DNA from: Muribaculaceae bacterium | GTDB lineage: Bacteria; Bacteroidota; Bacteroidia; Bacteroidales; Muribaculaceae | DNA: 64,000 bases | Direction of reading: 5' to 3' | NCBI GenBank assembly: GCA_022510385.1 | Contig: JAFLTQ010000012.1 | Span: 1-64,000 of the forward strand | Shown here: positions 9,776-18,900 of the stretch, one piece after another | Layout: each line of letters starts with the position of its first letter | How positions within the stretch are numbered: position 1 is the first letter of the stretch | Translations under genes and position numbers: made by a program | The notes under the pieces: generated by a model | The model's database searches: none | What the model was told of the DNA's origin: nothing | What the model saw: only the letters and a program-made list of their open reading frames with translations

Positions 9776-9783
9776 TATCTTTG
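9776..9783 (+). promoter_or_regulatory. Candidate -7 element for glyS
   Basis: TATCTTTG, matching TAnnTTTG, 26 bp before the glyS ATG. No TTG at the expected -33 distance was found, so support is partial. Confidence 0.45.
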
Positions 9784-9809
9784 CAAATAGGTTTTAAAGT
9801 TTCTAAAAA

Positions 9810-11354
9810 ATGGCAAAGCAAGAGGATCTCTTCAAGACTATAGTGGCCCATGCCAAAGAGTATGGATTTGTGTTCCAGAGCAGCGAAATCTATGATGGCC
9901 TGTCGGCAGTCTATGATTACGGGCAGAATGGTGTGGAGCTTAAAAATAATATCAAGCGTTACTGGTGGGAAGCAATGACGATGCTCCATGACAACATTGT
10001 GGGCATAGATTCAGCTATTTTCATGCACCCCACGATCTGGAAAGCATCGGGACATGTTGATGCTTTCAACGACCCTTTGATCGATAACAAAGACTCTAAG
10101 AAACGTTACCGTGCCGACGTCCTAATTGAAGAAGAGCTTGCCAAATTCGATGAAAAAGCCGACAAAGAGGTGGCTAAAGCAGCCAAAAGATTTGGAGATT
10201 CTTTCGATGAAAAGCTTTTCAGAGAAACCAACCCGAGAGTTGTGGAAATAACTAAGAAGCGTGATGAGCTCCACAACCGTTTCTCTGAAGCAATGAATGC
10301 CAACGATCTTAACGAGCTTCGACAAATAATTCTCGATTATGAAATAGTGGATCCTATTTCAGGGACAAGAAATTGGACAGATGTAAGGCAATTCAACCTG
10401 ATGTTCAAAACTGAGATGGGCTCAACTGCTGATGGTGCCATGGATGTTTATTTGCGTCCGGAAACTGCACAAGGTATATTCGTAAACTATTTGAATGTGC
10501 AGAAAACAGGTCGTATGCGGATTCCATTCGGTATCGCTCAAATTGGAAAAGCCTTCAGGAATGAGATCGTGGCTCGCCAATTTATCTTCCGTATGCGTGA
10601 ATTCGAGCAGATGGAAATGCAGTTCTTTGTGCGACCGGGCGAAGAGTTGAAATGGTTTGACACCTGGAAGCAAACAAGAATGAAATGGCACAAGACCCTC
10701 GGGCTTGGCGATGAAAAATATCGTTTCCACGACCATGACAAGTTGGCTCATTATGCAAATGCCGCCACTGATATAGAGTTCCAAATGCCTTTCGGATTCA
10801 AAGAGGTGGAAGGAATCCACTCAAGAACAAATTTCGACCTCGGACAGCATGAGAAATACTCAGGCAAGAAAATTCAATATTTCGATCCCGAGCTCAATGA
10901 AAGTTATGTGCCATACGTGATTGAAACATCTATAGGGGTTGACCGTATGTTCCTTTCAGTATTCTGTAGCTGCTATGAAGAGCAAATGCTTGAAGGAGGA
11001 GAAAAACGAGTTGTGCTTCATTTCCCGGCTCCTCTTGCCCCGGTGAAATGCGCTGTCTTGCCTTTGGTTAAGAAGGATGGACTTCCCGAAAAAGCTAAAG
11101 AGATACAACAAAAACTACGTTTCGATTTCACTTGCCAGATAGATGAAAAAGATTCTATCGGGAAACGTTATCGCCGTCAGGATGCAATCGGCACACCTTA
11201 TTGTATCACAGTAGACCATCAAAGTCTTGAAGACAATACTGTGACTTTACGTCATCGTGACTCTATGGAGCAAGAACGAGTAAATATTGATGATCTGGAA
11301 ACCATTCTTGCCGAAAAAGTCAGCATAAATTCCTTGCTTAGAAAACTAATTTAA
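9810..11354 (+). CDS. glyS: Glycine--tRNA ligase, dimeric (eukaryote/archaea-like) type
   Basis: Class II synthetase of the alpha2 type; 514 residues, so not the alpha2beta2 GlyQ/GlyS enzyme. Signs are the N-terminal EYGFVFQSSEIYDGLSAVYD, the motif 2 region (IGKAFRNEIVARQFIFRMREF), the EMQFFV stretch, the motif 3 region at SIGVDRMFLSVF, and a C-terminal anticodon-binding domain (APVKCAVLPLVKKDG). A helical insertion lies around residues 100-170, between the motif 1 region and motif 2. It is a single-gene unit between the TonB receptor and lemA. Confidence 0.97.
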   Translation: MAKQEDLFKTIVAHAKEYGFVFQSSEIYDGLSAVYDYGQNGVELKNNIKRYWWEAMTMLHDNIVGIDSAIFMHPTIWKASGHVDAFNDPLIDNKDSKKRYRADVLIEEELAKFDEKADKEVAKAAKRFGDSFDEKLFRETNPRVVEITKKRDELHNRFSEAMNANDLNELRQIILDYEIVDPISGTRNWTDVRQFNLMFKTEMGSTADGAMDVYLRPETAQGIFVNYLNVQKTGRMRIPFGIAQIGKAFRNEIVARQFIFRMREFEQMEMQFFVRPGEELKWFDTWKQTRMKWHKTLGLGDEKYRFHDHDKLAHYANAATDIEFQMPFGFKEVEGIHSRTNFDLGQHEKYSGKKIQYFDPELNESYVPYVIETSIGVDRMFLSVFCSCYEEQMLEGGEKRVVLHFPAPLAPVKCAVLPLVKKDGLPEKAKEIQQKLRFDFTCQIDEKDSIGKRYRRQDAIGTPYCITVDHQSLEDNTVTLRHRDSMEQERVNIDDLETILAEKVSINSLLRKLI

Positions 11355-11444
11355 CTTCAGGATTAAATCTGATAATAAATATCTTACATTTTATTCACAC
11401 AAACCATTTATTGTTTTCAAACATATTAACCCAAACCTACAGGA

Positions 11445-12023
11445 ATGAAAAGATTTATTAAATATATTCTTATTTTGCCGGTAGTCATAGCTCTTACTTC
11501 CTGCAATTATAATTCATTGGTAGATAAGCAACAAAGTGTAGAACAATCTTGGGCTGAGGTAGAAAACCAATACCAAAGACGTGCAGATCTGATTCCGAAT
11601 CTCGTCAATACTGTAAAGGGTTATTCCACCCATGAAAGCGAAACCTTTGAGAAAGTGACTCTGGCACGTGCTAAGGCTACATCAGTCACTATTGATGCCA
11701 ATGACTTAACCGAAGAGAACCTCGCAAAATTCCAGGCAGCTCAAAATGAACTATCACAGGCATTGAAATCTCTTTTGGCAGTTTCTGAGGCTTATCCCGA
11801 CTTGAAGGCAAACGAGAATTTTATGAATCTCCAGACCCAGTTGGAGGGAACCGAAAACAGAATCACCACTGCACGCATGCGTTACACCGAAAGTGTGAAA
11901 GATTACAATACAGCAATCAAGAAATTCCCAACTATGATTTATGCAGGTTGGTTCGGATTTGAAGCCAAACCGCAATTCAAAGCTGAAGAGGGCGCCCAAA
12001 GAGCTCCTGAAGTGCAATTCTAA
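11445..12023 (+). CDS. lemA: LemA family lipoprotein
   Basis: A 192-residue LemA protein: helical and membrane-anchored, with an unclear cellular role. The N-terminus has a lipoprotein signal ending in LTSC (Cys20 as the acylation site), followed by the family signature VEQSWAEVENQYQRRADLIP and NLVNTVKGY. The central helices carry AQNELSQALKSLLAVSEAYPDLKAN, and the end has YNTAIKKFPTMIYAGWFGF. In many bacteria lemA is followed by TPM-domain genes; here an FKBP-like lipoprotein comes next, 151 bp away. Confidence 0.95.
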   Translation: MKRFIKYILILPVVIALTSCNYNSLVDKQQSVEQSWAEVENQYQRRADLIPNLVNTVKGYSTHESETFEKVTLARAKATSVTIDANDLTEENLAKFQAAQNELSQALKSLLAVSEAYPDLKANENFMNLQTQLEGTENRITTARMRYTESVKDYNTAIKKFPTMIYAGWFGFEAKPQFKAEEGAQRAPEVQF

Positions 12024-12174
12024 ATGAAAAATTGACTTCAAATCATTAAATCTGCAATAATAGATATAACTTATATCTACAAACAAATTACAATTCAACA
12101 ATTTAGCAGAAACTTAAAATATTGAAAAGTTAGTCGCTTTTTTCAATCTGTTAGCTGTCTATAAATTTTAATTA

Positions 12175-12696
12175 ATGAAACTTCAGAGGATTTTCCCAAT
12201 ATTGTTTGCAAGCATGCTACTGACATTAACGGCATGTTTCAAAGATAATGACTATAAGAATGATTATTCCGAATGGAGAAACCTGAATCAAGAATATATT
12301 GATTCGATTGAAAAACTGATTGTGGATGGTAAATTTGTTTACACTCCCATAACACCGGGATGGGATCAATCCTTCACTGTCTTTGTCAGATGGCATAATG
12401 AGGGAGAGGAAAATCCGAGTTATGTGACTCCTCTCTCAACATCAACTTGTCATATTAAATATACCCTGACTAATATTTCGGGTGACACATTGGATTCTTC
12501 TCCATCATTTACATGTGTACCAAACAATCTTGTGACGGGATTTATGGCAGCCCTTACAAATATGAGAGTAAATGACACAGTCACTGCTGTCATACCATAT
12601 ACTGCAGGTTATGGCGTCTATGGAAGCGGCGCTATCCTACCCTATTCAACTCTCGTTTTCGGCATCAGACTCGACAGCATCAGTAAATTGATGTAA
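12175..12696 (+). CDS. FKBP-type peptidyl-prolyl isomerase-like lipoprotein
   Basis: 173 residues. A lipoprotein signal ends in LTAC (Cys21), then comes a short charged stretch and a C-terminal FKBP-like domain with YTLTNISGDTLDSS, a flap region with VTGFMAALTNMRVNDTV, and the typical end IPYTAGYGVYGSGAILPYST before LVFGIRLDSI. It is probably a periplasmic, membrane-anchored folding factor. Several aromatic residues of the FKBP active site are not obvious, so isomerase activity is uncertain. The next lipoprotein gene starts 10 bp downstream. Confidence 0.82.
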   Translation: MKLQRIFPILFASMLLTLTACFKDNDYKNDYSEWRNLNQEYIDSIEKLIVDGKFVYTPITPGWDQSFTVFVRWHNEGEENPSYVTPLSTSTCHIKYTLTNISGDTLDSSPSFTCVPNNLVTGFMAALTNMRVNDTVTAVIPYTAGYGVYGSGAILPYSTLVFGIRLDSISKLM

Positions 12697-12706
12697 TCCG
12701 TTGAAT

Positions 12707-13045
12707 ATGAAAGCTTTGAGAATAAAAAAAGTTTCTTTTACAGTCCTAATAGCCGCTTTTCCAACTCTTTTGTTATGTTCTTGCGCTGAGACAGAACATA
12801 CTGAAGCTATAACTGCTGAAATCACTGCAGCCCAGATGGAGGCAAGAAGAACGGCTGGAGCCATTTTAGGACCTGAATGGAAAGATTCCCTGAAGCTCCA
12901 AAAGGCTTTGATTGATGCTAAAGTCAAACAAAGCAAATATTTAATTGATGGTAAACCGGAATGTGCCGAGGCCTTTGATTCAACATTTATCTCAACAATC
13001 CGGACCGTGAATCCTGACCTTGCAAAAAAGCTCCGGAAAAATTAA
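12707..13045 (+). CDS. Small lipoprotein of unknown function
   Basis: 112 residues, not recognised. It has a basic N-terminus, a hydrophobic stretch and a lipobox-like LLLCSC, so it is probably lipidated and sent to the periplasm or outer membrane. The mature part is helical and charged (AITAEITAAQMEARRTAGAI, then KDSLKLQKALIDAKVKQSKY). The ATG at 12707 was preferred to an in-frame TTG at 12701. It follows the FKBP-like lipoprotein by 10 bp and is likely co-transcribed with it. Confidence 0.75.
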   Translation: MKALRIKKVSFTVLIAAFPTLLLCSCAETEHTEAITAEITAAQMEARRTAGAILGPEWKDSLKLQKALIDAKVKQSKYLIDGKPECAEAFDSTFISTIRTVNPDLAKKLRKN

Positions 13046-13078
13046 CAACTCTTTCCAACTCTTCCACTCTCCAACTTT

Positions 13079-13831
13079 CTATTCCCCTATTCCTATCCCA
13101 AAAAGAGCATAATCATAAACCACCGGATCGTCAGGACGGAAGGTTCTCAATACTTCGGTTAACTCCTCAACACTCTTACGATCATTAGCCTTTCGTGACA
13201 GCAAACCTAATTCTCTCGAAACATTCCCAACATGCAAATCCAAAGGAATAAAGAGCTTGCTCTTGGGTATTGATTTCCAGATCCCCATATCCACAATTCC
13301 ATCGTCCCTAACCAACCATCGAAGAGCCATATTGACCCTTTTTAAGGCTGATTGGTTCAAATTCAAAGGGAAACATCTGCTTGAGGATGTGCCATTTGCT
13401 ACCTCCAATTCATTATTTATCAATTCTACCAACTTCCAGGCCGGGAACTCTTCCTCCCCCACTTTATGAGTCTTTGCAAAAGAATCCAAAGATCCATATT
13501 TTGCATAAATGCCCCTCAATCCTCTTAAAAAATGCGCCAAATGTTCCCCAAAAAAAGTGCGATGAATATTCAATCGTGGGTCCAAATCCTCATACCCTTC
13601 ATCCATCATATATTTATATGGCTGATTATCCATCAACGCAAGCATTTTTTCAATATCTCGGCATATCATCTTCCTGTTGCCCCAAGCAATCATTGAGGCC
13701 AAAAAAGATACAAGCTCAATATCCTGAAGTGTTTCAAATCTACGCGGGAACTGAACAGGATCTCTGCCAATAAAATCAGGATTATTTATACGTTGAGCTT
13801 CGCTATCAAGCAATTCTTTTATAGTTTCCAT
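13079..13831 (-). CDS. TIGR02757 (DUF2400) family protein
   Basis: A 250-residue protein of a Bacteroidetes-rich family with no proven function. Family features seen are the start with the conserved NPDFIGRDPVQFPRRF, SFLASMIAWGNRKMI, then FIPLDLHVGNVSRELGLLSR and the end DPVVYDYALFGIGI. These last motifs recall the metal- and DNA-binding part of helix-hairpin-helix glycosylases, a distant resemblance only. It lies 51 bp behind the DUF4922 gene and may be the last gene of the PBP1A operon. Confidence 0.85.
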   Translation of the reverse strand: METIKELLDSEAQRINNPDFIGRDPVQFPRRFETLQDIELVSFLASMIAWGNRKMICRDIEKMLALMDNQPYKYMMDEGYEDLDPRLNIHRTFFGEHLAHFLRGLRGIYAKYGSLDSFAKTHKVGEEEFPAWKLVELINNELEVANGTSSSRCFPLNLNQSALKRVNMALRWLVRDDGIVDMGIWKSIPKSKLFIPLDLHVGNVSRELGLLSRKANDRKSVEELTEVLRTFRPDDPVVYDYALFGIGIGE

Positions 13832-13882
13832 AGTTTACTTAAAATATCTGAGGATATAACTGCTTATCGTTGCCCTGAAAAC

Positions 13883-14677
13883 TTAAAATGAAGGAGAGTA
13901 GCCAACTTCTCCATATATCTCTTTTATATCTTCATTGGTGATAGCCTCAAAATCTTCATGATAGGGAATAACGATTATTCCTGCCATATCAAGAGCTCCG
14001 GGACTAACCGCTCTCCGTAAAGGACCCTCTTTAAAGAAAACATCAGGCCGATGTTTTTTCCGGGGTATACATATAAAATTTACATCATCACTCTCCTCTG
14101 TAGTCCAAAAATAACCATTTACAGGACTTCTGAAATCTAAATTCCTTTCATCCAAAATTTTAAAGGGGAGTTCTAACTCTTTGTTTTCCTCATATAATTT
14201 TATCAAAGGAATATTTTCAAGAGGGACAGCTTGATAATGAAGATGATCGGGAGCACTTGCCCCTGCTCCGTCATCGTTGTAAAAAACTACCATCCCCGGC
14301 AACTCCTTAGCCAACCGACATCCCGTCGCATATGAGAATTGTTGCATCTCATGTCTTACGCTCGGTATTGTGAAATGATATGGCAATATGGGATAGGGAT
14401 TCACCAAAAGGCTAAAATCTTCATTTAATTCAAGACGATGTTGTTCAGGAGGCCTGTTCTCCTCACAGAGAAAGCACCTCCTTTCTTGTATTGATTTTCT
14501 GTCTACCTTTGCAAGAGTTGATAGAGCTCTTCCTGGGTTATATTGCACCCACCCCTCTAAATCATTTACTTTAAACTGTTTCTTTCTAACAGAAAACAAA
14601 TCCAGATAGTTCTTGTGCGCAAGAGGCCATTCCTGAACTTGATGGTCATGAAAATTCTTTATGTCATCAATTTTCAT
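13883..14677 (-). CDS. DUF4922 protein, HIT/nucleotidyl-phosphorylase-like
   Basis: 264 residues. The central part looks like the HIT superfamily branch that includes GDP-L-galactose phosphorylase and Ap4A phosphorylase. There is a CxxC pair in RRCFLCEENRP (residues about 64-75), then NPYPILPYHFTIPS, and a histidine motif in APDHLHYQAVP around residue 140 that fits the HxH catalytic site. The expected chemistry is phosphorolysis or transfer on a nucleotide sugar or dinucleotide; the substrate is unknown. The start overlaps the end of the glycosyltransferase gene by 11 bp, so the two are translationally coupled, which hints at a shared sugar pathway. Confidence 0.8.
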   Translation of the reverse strand: MKIDDIKNFHDHQVQEWPLAHKNYLDLFSVRKKQFKVNDLEGWVQYNPGRALSTLAKVDRKSIQERRCFLCEENRPPEQHRLELNEDFSLLVNPYPILPYHFTIPSVRHEMQQFSYATGCRLAKELPGMVVFYNDDGAGASAPDHLHYQAVPLENIPLIKLYEENKELELPFKILDERNLDFRSPVNGYFWTTEESDDVNFICIPRKKHRPDVFFKEGPLRRAVSPGALDMAGIIVIPYHEDFEAITNEDIKEIYGEVGYSPSF

Positions 14678-15998
14678 ATCCCCGGATATTGGCTCTTATA
14701 CGCGCTATCAGCTCTACCGAACGGATAAAATCCTTATACATATTATGCTCGTTGACCTTTTCAATGGAAAGATCGGCGTCACTGTTGCCATCCCAGCGAC
14801 GGCAGTAATAAAGGGGTTCATATATTCGCCCTACTTTGTACTCCCTGCTGATTCTCAAAGCCATTGCATAATCCTCACCATAGCTGACATTCGGGAAGAG
14901 AATATTTCTAACAAGTGGAGTATAAAAGGCGCGCGGGGCTCCAAATCCATTTATCCTCAAAGCATTATTTGCTCCGTTGAGATCTGTCCATTCTTTATGG
15001 TCGATTAATCCGGGTGGTATAGGGTTCAAATTAAAATCTGTCAACATATATGAGCCGACAACCATTCCGCAATCCTCATCTTCAAACTTTTTAACTATCC
15101 TTGCCAATGTATTCTCATCTGAATAGATATCATCAGAATCAAGTTGAACAGCATATTTCCCACATTCTTCCGAGAGGATAGCCTTATTCCAACAACCTCC
15201 TATTCCAAGATTGTCTGTTTCTTCCGTCTTTATCAACTTCAACTTCGGATTATCTATTTGCTCAAGATACTCTCGGGTTCCGTCACTGCTTCCATTATCA
15301 ACCACTATAACGTTATAAGCGAAATCAGTTGCTTGGGATAAAGCTGAATTAACAGCATCCTTTATTGTATTTACTCGATTTTTGACGGGAATTATTATGG
15401 ATGCTTTCACTTTAAATTGAGGGTCATCTCCCTTGCTATCAATTATAGCCGGATTTACCATGCCGCTTGTGGCAATCAGGAAATCAGTGAAAACTCTTTC
15501 CATCTCTATTTGGTAAGAGATCTGGCGAGGGTCGACATAATCATGCTGCTTTGCCCCGCTTTTCCTGAAATCCTTTTTCTCTACGGTGTATAGATATTCG
15601 GGTACAGCTGCTATAGTCTTACCTATCGACATTCTCAATCTTAACTCATACCATCCTCCGTCGGCCATTTTTCTTCCATCTCCCATATCTTCTGATGATG
15701 CCAATGCGTCGGCAACATTCAACATCACAAGCGGGCCGAAATCAAAATCATCCCTGACAGAACCGAACTGATAATCTATCACAGGATGTAATGTTATCTT
15801 ATCACCATCTTTCTCGCGATAATGACAATATGTGATTGTTGAATCAGCATCAGAGGCTATTTCCTCCATCCTATGAAAATAATTATCGTCGATTGTCACA
15901 CTGCGATCATCAAGCTGTATGACTGCAAATTGTTCCAATCCTCCTTTAAGTATCTCTTCCCTTAAAGAGTGGATATCTTTAAACCGGATAATTCTCAT
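14667..15998 (-). CDS. Family 2 glycosyltransferase with N-terminal extension
   Basis: 443 residues. The GT-A domain begins about residue 197 (ASIIIPVKNRVNTIKDAV), with VIVVDNGSSDGT and the metal-binding LDSDDIY. The first ~190 residues (VIQLDDRSVTIDDNYFHRM and after) look like a second, degenerate GT-like domain without an obvious DxD. No membrane spans are seen, so it is probably cytoplasmic. It overlaps the amidase gene by 4 bp and the DUF4922 gene by 11 bp, so it is the middle gene of a tight operon. Acceptor and donor are not evident. Confidence 0.88.
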   Translation of the reverse strand: MRIIRFKDIHSLREEILKGGLEQFAVIQLDDRSVTIDDNYFHRMEEIASDADSTITYCHYREKDGDKITLHPVIDYQFGSVRDDFDFGPLVMLNVADALASSEDMGDGRKMADGGWYELRLRMSIGKTIAAVPEYLYTVEKKDFRKSGAKQHDYVDPRQISYQIEMERVFTDFLIATSGMVNPAIIDSKGDDPQFKVKASIIIPVKNRVNTIKDAVNSALSQATDFAYNVIVVDNGSSDGTREYLEQIDNPKLKLIKTEETDNLGIGGCWNKAILSEECGKYAVQLDSDDIYSDENTLARIVKKFEDEDCGMVVGSYMLTDFNLNPIPPGLIDHKEWTDLNGANNALRINGFGAPRAFYTPLVRNILFPNVSYGEDYAMALRISREYKVGRIYEPLYYCRRWDGNSDADLSIEKVNEHNMYKDFIRSVELIARIRANIRGYEN

Positions 15999-18900
15999 TG
16001 TTCAAGATTATCAAGAAAATTTTTCATTATAGCATCCCTCTGTTCGGGATTCATGGTTTCAAATGGTATGGCGCTAATTAAAATTCGGCTGTTCCCCTTT
16101 TTAGTCAATATTGCAGATGGCAGACCGGTGTCGCTATATTTATATATCACCGTAGAATTAGATAATGGTGAAAGAATATCCGGATTTTCTACAATATAAC
16201 ATTTCTCATTCAGTGTGTTGGAATAACCGATATTTTTTATTCTGAATGAATTTTGTGATGAAATAATGCTTCCCGTTTCGCTCCGGGGACCCTCAGTTTT
16301 TTCAACCCCCAAGATTTCCTTTGCAAATTCTTTGCTTCCCGAGGATGACCTGTCATCATAGAGGTCGCTTGCCACATAGGCTCCACTCACTAATAAATCT
16401 CCTCCCCCTTTCACAAATTCTCTTAGCTCATTCTGAAGTTTGACAGGAAACGCTGAATATTTGATGCCTGAACTTCCAAATCCTGTCACTGAGGTTTTCT
16501 GCTTGCCAAGAATCAGATCAATGGTCTTAAATTTTTTCAAGTCGACATCTCCATTCTCAACAGCTCCGACACTTGCAGAAACAAAACCCTTTCCTGCTGC
16601 AGCAATTGACTTCCCGTGGAGATATGGATAATCGAATGTATTTCCGGCAATCACTTGAGAAGCATAATCACCGTTGCTTTTGCCGAAGCTTTCACCGGCA
16701 CTCCTGCGGAATTCTGTTTGATATCCTATAAAAGAGATATCCCTTATATGTGGCACTCCGAAATCATTCACTGAATAGAATCCGGCTTCATCACCATAGC
16801 TGGCACTTCCCGGAGCGCTAACCCGAGTGAATCCATTGATAATAAGCATAGGCTTATCTCCTCCCTCCTTTAATGCCAAGGTTTCCGACGGGAATGATAT
16901 CCCTCCATCATTGGCTGCAATTATCTGAAAAGAATGAATTTTATTATCATTCACTTTCACGGTGAAATGACGCGAAGTGGTCTCCCCTATTTTATGAAAT
17001 CCGAGATCATCACCGGAGCGTTCCATTATGATATATTTGTTCGGTTCGGCTGTCGGCTCAAGTTTGTCAGGCGTCATTTGCCATTCAAGCTTATAAGTGC
17101 CTTTCTTAACCCTGCTGATTGAAAAATTTCTTACCGGCAACGGTTGCACTATAAATTTTTTGTCTTTTCTCTCAGCAATAAATCTACCTAACGCCTTATA
17201 TATTGACCGGCTCACTGTGAACCGGAAAGCCGGGTCAAGAGCATATTTCATATCGGCATAATTCTGGTGGCTCATAAACTCCACTAAAGATGTTGGCACT
17301 TCGGGTACACGTGCTTCCACATAAGTCTTATCCCACATAGCTCTTCTTGTCCAATTAGGCTCCCATGTCTGCTTGATATCCATAGTGATTTGTCGCAATA
17401 GCATATCAGTCAAGGCTCGGGAATTAGTCCTCGGAGTCCCGTCTGTATAATAAGCGCCATTATTTGTAAAATAGATACCCAGCGTCCCGATAAAAGAGTC
17501 GTCGGCTTTCTTACCGGCATCCGAATGTAGAGCCATCACAACGTCGATAGGTATGTGAAGTCCTTCACGATCGGGCAACACTCTCGAACCTCCGGCAAGA
17601 TAATTCACCCAATGACCTCTTGAAGTGTAGTCATCTTTATAGTCATCCGTACCATGAAATGGAGAATAGACAGATTCAGGAAATCCTGCCCAATGGAGCC
17701 AATATCTCGCTCCCTCAAGATAGCGAGGAAGTCCGGATGTGTAAAAATATGGTTTATATCCGTTATTGGCTGCATTCTTTGCAGCCTCAATCTCTTCGTT
17801 AAAATCTTCTAAGGCATCTTCGCTTTCCTCAGAACCATCATTCTCTATTCCCGACAGATACTCTACATTTCCTTCTAAAGGAGTAGAGGGGTCAAGGAAG
17901 ATATCCGTGCGCCGATCACTGCGTGCAATATTCCCCATTCCGCCTCCAATTTTCACAGCATCAGCAGTCACTATCTTTCCCGACTGTGACGACTGATTGC
18001 TTAGAACAACTATAGGCTCCTCATCGGAATACCCGGCTTCCAACGGGAAAGTTCCCAAATAAATCCAGGTCCCTCCTCCCATGGTTTGATTGACACGATA
18101 TTCTTTTGAACCTCCCGAATAATTCACGACATAACGTGCATCCTCCGTGGAATTCGGCAAACTCTTATAACTTATATAAACAGCATATTCTCCATCTTCA
18201 GGAATATCTGCGTACCAAGCTGCAAGTGATTCTTTTCCTGAAGTAATCGTATTGACTTGTCTATAAGTTCCATTCTCAAACGGATTCTCAGTGTCTCTAA
18301 AATCCGGAAGGTCATATATAAAACCTTCTCCTTCACCGTCAACCCATTTCTCTTTGCCTGATTTCTCTTTATAATATGGTTGTGAAAATATCATTCCTTC
18401 ATCGTTGGTGTCATTATCCACGATGACTTCATTACAATTTATATTTCTTTCACGAGGCAAAAAGACGTATGCGCCGGCATTTTCAAGCATGGGAACGACA
18501 TATGGAAGAATATAGCTCATCGTATGAGTATCCTCTGTCACTTGAAAAAGTTGTGGCCTCTGCCAGTACCATTGACTTGAACCGGGCTTGAAATAACGGC
18601 CATGACTTGCCCATAAAGCCAATATATCTCCTTGCATTCCCTTTTTAGGAGATGCAAGGGGGAATGCCTCTACTACGAACGGGGGATTATTTCTCAATTC
18701 TTCCGGCAATTTATCTATTGTAGTGATAAAATATGACAATGGTTTGTCGCTTACCATCAGAGTCAATTGATAATCTGATATGGAATCAGGCAAAGATTTT
18801 TTTGTTGCCTCAGTCAAATCGTTTATCAGGTCTTTGGTCACCGGAAGATAAGTGAAATTTTCGTTTAGGAAAATTTTTGCCGACCTCGATCCCCGGTCGG

